From Streptomyces sp. NBRC 110035 (GTDB lineage: Bacteria; Actinomycetota; Actinomycetes; Streptomycetales; Streptomycetaceae): a stretch of 64,000 nt of DNA. The stretch lies in assembly GCF_000829695.1 (NCBI RefSeq), contig NZ_BBNN01000027.1, positions 290,417 through 354,416 on the forward strand. The letters run 5' to 3'. The notes beneath the pieces are model-generated. The model was not told the origin of the DNA. It saw only the letters and a program-made list of their open reading frames with translations, and made no database searches. A program made the position numbers and the translations under genes. Below, piece by piece: positions 40,462-49,326 of the stretch (positions are counted from its first letter, which is position 1; each line of letters starts with the position of its first letter).

Positions 40462-42507
40462 ATGGATGCTGCCACCGTCGGCATCGCCGTGCTCGTCGGC
40501 GTCTGCCTGCTCGCCGCACTCGTCGTGCTGTTCCTCATGTCCAGGCTGTTCCGCAAGGTGGAGCAGGGCAAGGCGCTCATCGTCTCCAAGGTCCGCAAGG
40601 TCGACGTGACCTTCACCGGGCAGGTCGTGCTGCCCGTGCTGCACAGGGCCGAGGTCATGGACATCTCGGTGAAGACCATCGAGATCACCCGGGCCGGCAA
40701 GGAAGGCCTGATCTGCCAGGACAACATCCGCGCGGACATCCGCATCACCTTCTTCGTCAAGGTCAACAAGACCGTCGACGACGTCATCAAGGTCGCGCAG
40801 GCCGTCGGCACCACGCGGGCCAGCGACCGCAACACGCTGCAGGAACTGTTCCACGCGAAGTTCTCCGAGGCGCTGAAGACCGTCGGCAAGCAGATGGACT
40901 TCACCGACCTCTACACCAAGCGCGAGGAACTGCGGTACCGGATCATCGAGGTCATCGGAGTCGACCTCAACGGCTACCACCTCGAGGACGCGGCGATCGA
41001 CTTCCTCGAGCAGACGCCGCTGGCCCAGCTCGACCCGGGCAACGTGCTCGACGCGCAGGGCATCCGCAAGATCACCGAGCTGACGGCCGTGGAACACGTC
41101 CGCACCAACGAGGCCCAGCGCGGCGAGGAGAAGGAGATCACCCGGCAGAACGTCGACGCGCGCGAGGCGATCCTCGAGCTGGAGCGCCGGCAGACCGACG
41201 CCGAGATCAAGCAGCGCCGGGAGATAGAGACCGTACGGGCCCGCGAGGAGGCCGAGACGGCACGGGTGGTGGAGGAGGAGCGGCTGCGCGCGCAGAGCGC
41301 CTTCCTGCGCACCGAGGAGCAGCTCGGCGTGCAGCGCGAGAACCAGGCCCGTGAGGTCGCCGTCGCCGCCAAGAACCGCGAGCGGGTCATCGCCGTGGAG
41401 AGCGAGCGCATCGAGAAGGACCGGATGCTCGAGGTCATCGCCCGCGAGCGGGAGACCGAGCTGACCCGGATCGCGGCCGACAAGGAGGTCGAGGGCCAGA
41501 AGCGCGACATCGCCGAGGTCGTCCGGGAGCGCGTCGCGGTGGACCGTACGGTCGCCGAGCAGGAGGAGTCGATCAAGAAGCTGCGGGCCGTGGAGGAGGC
41601 GGAGCGCCGGCGCCAGGCCGTCATCATCGCCGCCGAGGCCGAGGCGCAGCAGAAGCTGGTCAAGGACATCAAGGCCGCGGAGGCCGCCGAGGTGTCCGCC
41701 ACGCACCGCGCCGCCGAGGAACTGACCCTGGCCGAGGCCCGGCTGAAGAGCGCCGACCTCGACGCCCAGGCCAAGGTGCGGCTGGCCGAGGGCATCCAGG
41801 CCGAGGCCGCGGCCGAGGGACTCGCCCTCGTGCAGGTCCGCGACAAGGAGGCCGACGTCATCGAGAAGGCCGGCCGTGCCGAGGCCGAGGCGGCCGAGGC
41901 CCGGATGCGCGCCGAGGCAGAGGGCGCGCGGGCCAGGGCGCTCGCCGACGCGGAGGGCATCAGCGGCAGGCTCAAGGCGGAGGCCGCCGGCCTCACCGAG
42001 AAGGCGGCGGCGATGGCCGCGCTGGACGAGGCGTCCCGCGGCCACGAGGAGTACCGGCTGCGCCTCGAGGCGGAGAAGGACGTACGGCTCGCCGGGCTCG
42101 AGGTGCAGCGGCAGGTCGCCGAGGCCCAGGCCACGGTGCTCGCGACCGGTCTGGAGAACGCCGACATCAACATCGTCGGCGGGGAGTCCGTCTTCCTCGA
42201 CCGGCTGGTGTCGTCCATCGCGCTCGGCAAGGGCATCGACGGGTTCGTCCAGCACTCCGAGACCGCCCAGGCCCTCGCCGGCCCGTGGCTGGACGGCTCG
42301 GCGAGCTTCACCGACGACGTGAGCCGGATCCTGGGCTCCGTGTCGAGCGCCGACATACAGAACCTGACGGTGTCCGCGCTGCTCGTGAAGCTGATGCAGG
42401 CGGGTGGCGACCACACCGGACAGATCAGGCAACTGATCGAGAAAGCCGGGGAACTGGGCCTCGCGGACACCCCGCTGGCCGCACTGAACGGCCACGCCAG
42501 GGCCTGA
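40462..42507 (+). CDS. Flotillin-like SPFH/Band 7 protein with long coiled coil
   Basis: Membrane-anchored scaffold protein of 681 residues from ATG 40462. One N-terminal membrane helix (~5-27), a SPFH/Band 7 domain (~30-205, with QDNIRADIRITFFVKVNKTVDDVIKVAQAVG inside) and a coiled coil of over 300 residues rich in Glu/Ala/Arg (~215-555). The coil includes repeated EAEAxxA segments (ALVQVRDKEADVIEKAGRAEAEA). The conserved C-terminal region (~560-681) reads NADINIVGGESVFLDRLVSSIALGKG. Flotillins/YqiK organise membrane microdomains and oligomerise through the coil. The gene sits between a small membrane protein and a DUF3686 AAA ATPase; a perfect 16-bp hairpin separates it from the latter. Confidence 0.88.
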   Translation: MDAATVGIAVLVGVCLLAALVVLFLMSRLFRKVEQGKALIVSKVRKVDVTFTGQVVLPVLHRAEVMDISVKTIEITRAGKEGLICQDNIRADIRITFFVKVNKTVDDVIKVAQAVGTTRASDRNTLQELFHAKFSEALKTVGKQMDFTDLYTKREELRYRIIEVIGVDLNGYHLEDAAIDFLEQTPLAQLDPGNVLDAQGIRKITELTAVEHVRTNEAQRGEEKEITRQNVDAREAILELERRQTDAEIKQRREIETVRAREEAETARVVEEERLRAQSAFLRTEEQLGVQRENQAREVAVAAKNRERVIAVESERIEKDRMLEVIARERETELTRIAADKEVEGQKRDIAEVVRERVAVDRTVAEQEESIKKLRAVEEAERRRQAVIIAAEAEAQQKLVKDIKAAEAAEVSATHRAAEELTLAEARLKSADLDAQAKVRLAEGIQAEAAAEGLALVQVRDKEADVIEKAGRAEAEAAEARMRAEAEGARARALADAEGISGRLKAEAAGLTEKAAAMAALDEASRGHEEYRLRLEAEKDVRLAGLEVQRQVAEAQATVLATGLENADINIVGGESVFLDRLVSSIALGKGIDGFVQHSETAQALAGPWLDGSASFTDDVSRILGSVSSADIQNLTVSALLVKLMQAGGDHTGQIRQLIEKAGELGLADTPLAALNGHARA

Positions 42508-42515
42508 CCACCCCG

Positions 42516-42556
42516 GGTCGGGGAGCCGCCGCACAGGGGACGGCGGCTCCCCGACC
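42516..42556 (+). terminator. Perfect 16-bp hairpin between flotillin-like and AAA genes
   Basis: ggtcggggagccgccg and cggcggctccccgacc pair perfectly around cacagggga, nine bases after the flotillin-like stop and 28 bases before the ATPase ATG. It could lower expression of the giant ATPase relative to the scaffold. Confidence 0.75.
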
Positions 42557-42584
42557 GCTCCCGTTCGAAAGGCAAGAGGCAGCC

Positions 42585-45500
42585 ATGACCACCGGCACCC
42601 ACGAGACATCCGGCACGGGCACCGCCCGGCAGTCCGCCGAGGGCGCGCACCACCCGGCAGGGGCGGGCGCCGGCACCGCCGCCCACGACGCCGTCGACGG
42701 CGGCACCTATCAGGTGCTGCGCGACCGCCTCACCGCGCAGGCCGCCGAACTCGCCCGTCGCACCGAGGAGCTGAACCGGCTCCGGATCGAGACCTTCGGC
42801 ACCGCCGAACTGCGCCTCACCGGCACCGAACGGCTGCGCACCGACCGCACCAGCGTGCCCCGCGACGTCGTCGCCGTGGGCGACGTGCTCCTCTTCGGCC
42901 ACGGCGCCCGGCCCCGCCCGGAGACGGACACCGCCGTCGGCGACGTCCTCGCCGCGCACGACCGCGACCTGAACCGGCTGCCCGCCGACGCCGTGCCCGG
43001 ACTCCTCGACGACCCGGACTTCCTGCGGGAGTTCAAGGCCCTGCACCGCTACTACCGCCAGGCCCGCCTGCTGCGGCTGCGCCGCGTCGACGGCAGACTC
43101 CTCGCCGTGTTCCAGACCGGCGAGAAGGCCGGCGACATCCGCGTCCTGCGCTGGTCGGTGTCCGAGGACGGCCGGGCGGCCTTCCTCGACGCGCGCGGCG
43201 ACCGCGACCACGCCCGCACCCCGGACCCGGACATCGCCTGGACCCTCACCACCCGCGAGGACCACGTCGTCGGCCGGCACCCGCACGTCGGCGTCCAGGG
43301 CGAGCTCTTCGTCGACACCCTCGGCGGCACCCTCACCGTCAAGACGGAGAACGACACCGACACCCCCGACGGCATCCACACCGCACCGGTCGACGAGCCG
43401 CTCCAGTCCCTCGCCGACGCGGAGATCGCCCACGCCCGTGTCGGCGCGCTGATCCTGCTGCGCGTCCTGCCCTACAAGGAGACCGCGTACCGCCACCTCG
43501 TCTTCAACACCCTCAGCCGGACCCTCGTCCGCCTCGACGGCATCGGTCAGGGCTGCCGGCGCCTGCCCGAGGACCAGGGCATCGTCTTCCCCGGCGGCTA
43601 CTGCCTCGCCGCCGGCACCCACAAGACGTACGAACTCGACACCACCGGCATGGCGTTCGAACGCGAGGTGCGCTCGCCCAACGGCGAGGACGTGCTGTAC
43701 GCCTTCCACGCCCCCGGCCGGGGCCGCGCCCTGCTCCTGTCCTACAACGTGATCCGCAAGGAGGTCGCCGCACCGCTGAGCTGCCACGGCTGGGCGCTCT
43801 TCGACGACGGCGCGCTCACCCTGCTGCGGCCCGACGGCGACGAACCCGCCCGCGTCCACCCGCTCCAGCTGTGGCACTCGCCCTACGTCTCCGACACCCA
43901 CGCCGCGGGCCGGCCCGTCGGCGACGGCCCCCTCGACCGGGTCGGCAACGCCGACCTCGTCCGCGGCGTCTCCGCCTGCCTGTCCCTGGTCCGCTCCGTC
44001 ACCGGGACCACCCCGACGACCGAGGTGTACGCGGCCCTGGTCGCCGCCTGCGTCCGCACGGCCGACGCCCACCACTGGCTCGGCGACCCCGAACTGGGCG
44101 ACCTGCGCGGCCCGCTGGAGGACGTGCGCGCCACCGCCGAACAGGTCCTGGCCGAGTTCGAGACCGTACGCGACCTCGGCCGCCGCGCCGCCGCCGCGCT
44201 CGACGAGGCGGCCGGCCGCGTCGGCTCCGTGGTCCGCCGGCTGCGCGGCGAGCAGCCCCGCGAGGCCGCCGCCTGGGTCGCCGGCCTCACCGAACTCCGC
44301 CACGCCCAGGGCCATCTGCTGACCCTGAAGGAGATGCGGTACGCCGACCACGCCCGCATCGACGAACTCGCCGCCGACGCCGGCCGCGACCTCGACTCCT
44401 TCGGCCGGCGCGCGGTCACCCACCTCGCCCACGAGGACGCCTTCGCCGCCCACCACGCCGACGTCGAACGCCTCGTCGCCGACGCCGAGCAGATCGGCAC
44501 CGCCGCCGAGGCCGTCCCGGTCGCCGCCCGCCTGGACGAACTCGCCGACGGGCTGCGGACGGTGACCGAGGTCGTCGCCGGACTCGACATCGGCGACGCG
44601 ACCGTCCGCACCGCCGTCCTGGAACGCGTCGCCGAAGCACTCGGCGGCGTCAACCGCGCCCGCGCCACCCTCGACGCCCGCCGCCGCGGCCTGCGCGACC
44701 GCGAGGCCCGCGCCGGATTCGCCGCCGAACTCGCCCTGCTCGGCCAGACCGTCACCGGCGCCCTCGCGGCCGCCGCCGACCCCGAGTCCTGCGACGAACA
44801 ACTGACGCGCGTCCTGGCCCAGCTGGAGACCCTGGAGCCCCGCTTCGCGGAGTTCGACGACGTCCTCGGCGAGCTCGCCGACCAACGCACCGGGATCTAC
44901 GAGGCGTTCGCCGCCCGCAAACAGAGCCTCACCGACGCCCGCGCCCGCCGCGCCGAACAACTCGCCTCCGCCGCCGGACGCGTCCTGGAGACCATCGCCC
45001 GCCGCTGCGCCACCCTCGCCGACACCGACGAGGTCAGCACCTACTTCGCCTCCGACCCCCTGGTCGCCAAGGTCCGCCGCACCGCCGGCGAACTCCGCGA
45101 CCTCGGCGACCGGGCCCGCGCCGAGGAACTCGACGGGCGGCTCCGCTCCGCCCGGCAGGAAGCCACCCGCGCCCTGCGCGACCGCACCGACCTCTACGCC
45201 GACGGCGGCCGCGCCATCCGCCTGGGCAGCCACCGCTTCGCCGTCACCACCCAGCCCCTCGACCTCACCCTCGTCCCGCACGGCGACGGCCTCGCCTTCG
45301 CCCTCACCGGCACCGACCACCGCGCACCCGTCACCGACCCCGCCCTCGCCGACGGCCGCCGCTACTGGAACCGGCACCTGCCGTCCGAGTCGCCCGAGGT
45401 CTACCGCGCCGAACACCTCGCCGCCCGCCTGCTGCACGAGCACGGCCCCGACGCCCTGCAGGCCACCGACGACCTCGCCGGCCTCGTGCGCCGGGCCGCC

Positions 45501-47612
45501 GAGGAGGCCTACGACGAGGGATACGAGCGCGGCGTCCACGACCACGACGCGACCGCCCTGATCACCGCCCTCCTGCCCCTGCACGACGGGGCCGGGCTCC
45601 TGCGCCACGAGCCCGCCGCCCGCGCCCTCGCCCTGCTCCACTGGACGCACGGCACCACCGCCCCCGAACGCGCCGACCTCACCCGCCGGGCCCGCTCCCT
45701 CGCCCGCGTCCGCGACGCCTTCGGCCCGCCCCCGGCCCTCGCCGACCTGCGCGCCGAACTCGCCCGCCGCATCGCCGACCGGGACGACGGCACCGCCGGC
45801 ACGGGCGGTGCGCCGGCCCGCCCGGAAGCCGCCGCCGCCTACCTCTTCGACGAACTCACCACCGGAACCGACGGGTTCGTCATCAGCGCGCAGACCCGCA
45901 CCCTGCTCGACAAGTTCCGCCGCACCGTCGCCACCGAGGCCTACGACGCGGACCTGCCGGCCCTCTCCGGCCTCTCCTCCCGCCGTCAGCTCGTCGAGGC
46001 CTGGCTGACCGCGTACACCGCCGCCACCGGCGGCCACCTCACCCCCGGCGACCTCGCCGAGGCCGTCGCCGCCGAACTCTGCCCGGATGTGCCCCGACAC
46101 GAGTCCGACGCGCCGCTCACCGTCACCGTGGACGGCCTGCTCGGCACCCACCCCCGCGTCACCGACCGCCGGCTCACCCTCCGCCTGGACGAGTTCCTCG
46201 CCCGCACCGAGGAGTTCAGGGACCGGGACGCCCCGGCGTTCCGTGCCTTCCAGCGCCGCCGCACCGCCCTGGTCGCCGCCGAGCGCACCCGGCTGCGCCT
46301 GGACGACCACCGCCCGCGCGTGATGTCGTCGTTCGTCCGGGGCCGCCTCGTCGACGAGGTCTACCTCCCCCTCATCGGGGACAGCCTCGCCAAACAGCTC
46401 GGCACCACCGGCGAGTCGGGGCGCACCGGCACCGGCGGCCTGCTCCTGCTCGTCTCCCCGCCCGGCTACGGCAAGACCACCCTCATGGAATACGTCGCCG
46501 ACCGGCTCGGCCTCGTCCTGGTGAAGATCAGCGGTCCGGCACTCGGCCACTCGGTGACCTCGCTCGACCCGGCCGAGGCGCCGAACGCCACCGCACGCCA
46601 GGAGATCGAGAAGATCAACTTCGCGCTGACCGCCGGCAACAACACGCTCCTGTACCTCGACGACATCCAGCACACCTCGCCCGAACTCCTCCAGAAGTTC
46701 ATCCCGCTCTGCGACGCCACCCGCCGCGTGGAGGGCGTGTGGGACGGCGCGCCGCGCACCTACGACCTGCGGGGCAAGCGCTTCGCCGTCTGCATGGCCG
46801 GCAACCCCTACACCGAGTCCGGCGACCTCTTCCGGGTGCCCGACATGCTGGCCAACCGCGCCGACGTGTGGAACCTCGGCGACGTCCTCACCGGCAAGGA
46901 CGACGCCTTCGCCGCCAGCTTCGTCGAGAACGCCCTCACCGCCAACCCCGTCCTGGCCCCGCTCGCCGGCCGCGACCGCGGCGACCTCGACCTGCTGATC
47001 CGCCTCGCCGAGGGCGACCCCACCGCCCACGCCGACCGGCTCACCCACCCGTACGCGCCCACCGAACTGGACCGCGTCCTGGCCGTCCTGCACCACCTGC
47101 TCACCGCCCGCCGCACGGTCCTCGCGGTCAACGAGGCCTACATCGCCTCCGCCGCCCAGTCCGACGACGCCCGCAGCGAACCGCCGTTCCGGCTCCAGGG
47201 CTCCTACCGCAACATGAACAAGATCGCCCAGCGGATCCAGCCGGTCATGAACGACGCCGAACTCGCCGCGGTCGTCGACGACCACTACGCGGCCGAGGCG
47301 CAGACCCTCACCACCGGCGCCGAGGCGAACCTGCTCAAGCTCGCCGAACTGCGCGGCACGCTCACCGCCGCGCAGGCCGCCCGCTGGACCGAGGTCAGGG
47401 CCGCCCACGTCCGCACCCACGCCCCGGGCGGACCCGGCGACGACGCCCTCACCCGCGCCGTCGCCGCCCTCGCCCTCCTCGGCGACCGCATCGCCGCCGT
47501 CGAATCGGCCATCACCCGGGCCGCCGACCCGCGCCGGCTCATGGCCGGGCCGCCGACCCGGCACACGTCCCCTCCCGCACCGGGACCGTCACCGGAGGAG
47601 GGAGACCTGTGA
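42585..47612 (+). CDS. Giant DUF3686-type AAA+ ATPase
   Basis: Protein of 1675 residues; ATG 42585 has AAGAGG five bases upstream. An acidic/Gly-rich tail (~1-40) and a short coiled coil (~42-75) lead into a beta-rich DUF3686-type region (~85-470, with FREFKALHRYYRQARLLRLRRVDGRLLAVFQTGEKAGDIRVLRW). A helical arm with coiled-coil stretches spans ~480-1100. The C-terminal AAA+ module is at ~1240-1520, with Walker A GYGKTT (Lys1297), Walker B LLYLDD (~1356) and a sensor-type AGNPYTESG. Such proteins are annotated as ATPases involved in DNA repair without biochemical proof. Co-transcription with a flotillin suggests membrane association. No nuclease or protease domain is visible. Confidence 0.82.
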   Translation: MTTGTHETSGTGTARQSAEGAHHPAGAGAGTAAHDAVDGGTYQVLRDRLTAQAAELARRTEELNRLRIETFGTAELRLTGTERLRTDRTSVPRDVVAVGDVLLFGHGARPRPETDTAVGDVLAAHDRDLNRLPADAVPGLLDDPDFLREFKALHRYYRQARLLRLRRVDGRLLAVFQTGEKAGDIRVLRWSVSEDGRAAFLDARGDRDHARTPDPDIAWTLTTREDHVVGRHPHVGVQGELFVDTLGGTLTVKTENDTDTPDGIHTAPVDEPLQSLADAEIAHARVGALILLRVLPYKETAYRHLVFNTLSRTLVRLDGIGQGCRRLPEDQGIVFPGGYCLAAGTHKTYELDTTGMAFEREVRSPNGEDVLYAFHAPGRGRALLLSYNVIRKEVAAPLSCHGWALFDDGALTLLRPDGDEPARVHPLQLWHSPYVSDTHAAGRPVGDGPLDRVGNADLVRGVSACLSLVRSVTGTTPTTEVYAALVAACVRTADAHHWLGDPELGDLRGPLEDVRATAEQVLAEFETVRDLGRRAAAALDEAAGRVGSVVRRLRGEQPREAAAWVAGLTELRHAQGHLLTLKEMRYADHARIDELAADAGRDLDSFGRRAVTHLAHEDAFAAHHADVERLVADAEQIGTAAEAVPVAARLDELADGLRTVTEVVAGLDIGDATVRTAVLERVAEALGGVNRARATLDARRRGLRDREARAGFAAELALLGQTVTGALAAAADPESCDEQLTRVLAQLETLEPRFAEFDDVLGELADQRTGIYEAFAARKQSLTDARARRAEQLASAAGRVLETIARRCATLADTDEVSTYFASDPLVAKVRRTAGELRDLGDRARAEELDGRLRSARQEATRALRDRTDLYADGGRAIRLGSHRFAVTTQPLDLTLVPHGDGLAFALTGTDHRAPVTDPALADGRRYWNRHLPSESPEVYRAEHLAARLLHEHGPDALQATDDLAGLVRRAAEEAYDEGYERGVHDHDATALITALLPLHDGAGLLRHEPAARALALLHWTHGTTAPERADLTRRARSLARVRDAFGPPPALADLRAELARRIADRDDGTAGTGGAPARPEAAAAYLFDELTTGTDGFVISAQTRTLLDKFRRTVATEAYDADLPALSGLSSRRQLVEAWLTAYTAATGGHLTPGDLAEAVAAELCPDVPRHESDAPLTVTVDGLLGTHPRVTDRRLTLRLDEFLARTEEFRDRDAPAFRAFQRRRTALVAAERTRLRLDDHRPRVMSSFVRGRLVDEVYLPLIGDSLAKQLGTTGESGRTGTGGLLLLVSPPGYGKTTLMEYVADRLGLVLVKISGPALGHSVTSLDPAEAPNATARQEIEKINFALTAGNNTLLYLDDIQHTSPELLQKFIPLCDATRRVEGVWDGAPRTYDLRGKRFAVCMAGNPYTESGDLFRVPDMLANRADVWNLGDVLTGKDDAFAASFVENALTANPVLAPLAGRDRGDLDLLIRLAEGDPTAHADRLTHPYAPTELDRVLAVLHHLLTARRTVLAVNEAYIASAAQSDDARSEPPFRLQGSYRNMNKIAQRIQPVMNDAELAAVVDDHYAAEAQTLTTGAEANLLKLAELRGTLTAAQAARWTEVRAAHVRTHAPGGPGDDALTRAVAALALLGDRIAAVESAITRAADPRRLMAGPPTRHTSPPAPGPSPEEGDL

Positions 47613-47809
47613 CCGGACCGGACCGGACCGGGGCGGGGCGGGGCGGGGCGGGGCGCCCGGGCTCCGGGGACACGGGAACCGATTCCCGCAGGGCGATTTT
47701 CGGCCAACGATCGCCAAACGCCCAAGAGGACCCAGGGCAGCACTGTCCCGGTCGATGAATGATCAATAACCTTGTGCGCTACATCAGTTATTGAATCCCA
47801 GGGAGCTTC
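47613..47809. other. Intergenic region with short simple repeats before P450 gene
   Basis: Starts with a cggac pentamer run and a ggggc/gggcg run (about 47614-47655), then a moderately AT-rich promoter stretch leading to the inverted repeat at 47763. Confidence 0.45.
47763..47794. promoter_or_regulatory. Inverted repeat TCAATAAC-N16-GTTATTGA
   Basis: Perfect eight-base arms in an AT-rich setting, ending 15 bases before the P450 ATG. It probably overlaps the promoter and is a good operator candidate for an unidentified regulator. Confidence 0.55.
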
Positions 47810-49036
47810 ATGTCCACCGCGCAGCAGGTGCCCGACATCCTCTCACCCGAGTTCGCCGCGGACCCCTACCCCGCCTACCGCGTGATGCGCGAGAGCGCAC
47901 CCCTCATCTGGCACGAGGCCACCCAGAGCTACATCGTCTCGCGCTACGAGGACGTCGAGCGCGTCTTCAAGGACAAGAACAACCAGTTCACCACCGACAA
48001 CTACGACTGGCAGATCGAGCCGGTGCACGGCAAAACGATCCTTCAGCTCAGCGGGCGGGAACACGCCGTGCGCCGCGCCCTGGTCGCCCCCGCCTTCCGC
48101 GGCAGCGACCTCCAGGAGAAGTTCCTCCCCTTCATCGAGCGCAACTCGCGCGAGCTCATCGACGCCTTCCGGCACACCGGCTCCGCCGACCTGGTCACCG
48201 ACTACGCGACCCGGTTCCCGGTCAACGTGATCGCGGACATGCTCGGCCTCGACAAGGCCGACCACGCACGCTTCCACCGCTGGTACACCTCCGTCATCGC
48301 CTTCCTCGGCAACCTTTCCGGCGACCCGGAGGTGGCCGCGGCGGGGGAGCGGACCCGGAGCGAGTTCGCCGAGTACATGCTGCCGATCATCCGGCAGCGC
48401 CGCGCCGACCCCGGCGACGACCTGCTGTCCACCCTGTGTGCCGCCGAGGTCGACGGCGTGTCGATGAGCGACGAGGACATCAAGGCGTTCTGCAGCCTGC
48501 TGCTCGCCGCCGGCGGCGAGACCACCGACAAGGCCATCGCCGGCATCTTCGCGAACCTGCTGCTGAACCCCGAGCAGCTCGCCGCCGTCCGCGAGGACCG
48601 CAGCCTCATCCCCAGCGCGTTCGCCGAGACGCTGCGCTACACCCCGCCCGTCCACATGATCATGCGTCAGTCGGCCACCGAGGTCTCCCTCAGCGGCGGC
48701 ACCATACCGGCCGGCGCCACCGTCACCTGTCTCATCGGCGCCGCCAACCGGGACGAGAGCCGGTACCGCGACCCCGACCGCTTCGACGTCTTCCGCGAGG
48801 ACCTCACCACCACGACCGCCTTCTCGGCCGCCGCCGACCACCTCGCCTTCGCCCTCGGCCGGCACTTCTGCGTGGGCGCCCTGCTCGCCAAGGCCGAGGT
48901 CGAGATCGGGGTGAACCAGCTCCTCGACGCCATGCCCGACGTACGGCTCGCCGACGGCTTCGACCCCGTCGAGAAGGGGGTGTTCACCCGGGGACCGCAG
49001 TCCCTGCCGGTGCGCTTCACTCCGCTCACGGACTGA
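47810..49036 (+). CDS. Cytochrome P450 (bacterial class)
   Basis: Soluble heme monooxygenase of 408 residues with AGGGAG before ATG 47810. I-helix oxygen-activation motif LLAAGGETTDKAIAG (~233-247), K-helix ExxR in AETLRY, and heme-ligand loop FALGRHFCVGALLAKAE with the Cys thiolate near residue 358. The N-terminal part is normal (DPYPAYRVMRESAPLIWHE). No ferredoxin gene adjoins, so redox partners come from elsewhere. The substrate is unknown; the next P450 is convergent and belongs to the conservon. Confidence 0.92.
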   Translation: MSTAQQVPDILSPEFAADPYPAYRVMRESAPLIWHEATQSYIVSRYEDVERVFKDKNNQFTTDNYDWQIEPVHGKTILQLSGREHAVRRALVAPAFRGSDLQEKFLPFIERNSRELIDAFRHTGSADLVTDYATRFPVNVIADMLGLDKADHARFHRWYTSVIAFLGNLSGDPEVAAAGERTRSEFAEYMLPIIRQRRADPGDDLLSTLCAAEVDGVSMSDEDIKAFCSLLLAAGGETTDKAIAGIFANLLLNPEQLAAVREDRSLIPSAFAETLRYTPPVHMIMRQSATEVSLSGGTIPAGATVTCLIGAANRDESRYRDPDRFDVFREDLTTTTAFSAAADHLAFALGRHFCVGALLAKAEVEIGVNQLLDAMPDVRLADGFDPVEKGVFTRGPQSLPVRFTPLTD

Positions 49037-49152
49037 CCCCGAGGACGGCCACGGGCTCCGCCCCCAGGGAGCCTGTCCGTCCGCACCGCCCGCCGGGGCC
49101 TGTGGCGGAGGGGGCGTCTGCCGTGCGACGCCCGGCACGCGCTCCCGCCGTA

Positions 49153-49197
49153 CCGCCCGAAAGCCCGGGTACGCCCGGTACGAGGGCTTCCGGGCGG
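49153..49197. terminator. Long imperfect hairpin between convergent P450 genes
   Basis: ccgcccgaaagcccgggtac pairs with gtacgagggcttccgggcgg with three mismatches around gcccg. Placed between two convergent genes, it can terminate both. A second, shorter hairpin (ctcccgg/ccgggag) follows. Confidence 0.6.
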
Positions 49198-49326
49198 CAG
49201 GAGGGCTCCCGGGCGGCACGCCGGGAGCACGCTCCCCGAAGGTCTCGGCTTCGCCCGAGCAGGGGGACCCCATGACGCCGTGCGGCCGCCCCTCGGGCGA
49301 CGACGTCCCTTCCGCCCCCCCAGGCC

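Noticed and set aside
40974..47564. A 2196-codon open frame on the minus strand opposite the flotillin-like and AAA genes
   Set aside because: It is Gly/Val/Glu-rich low-complexity sequence produced by reading antisense to GC-rich codons; the plus strand carries clear SPFH and AAA motifs.
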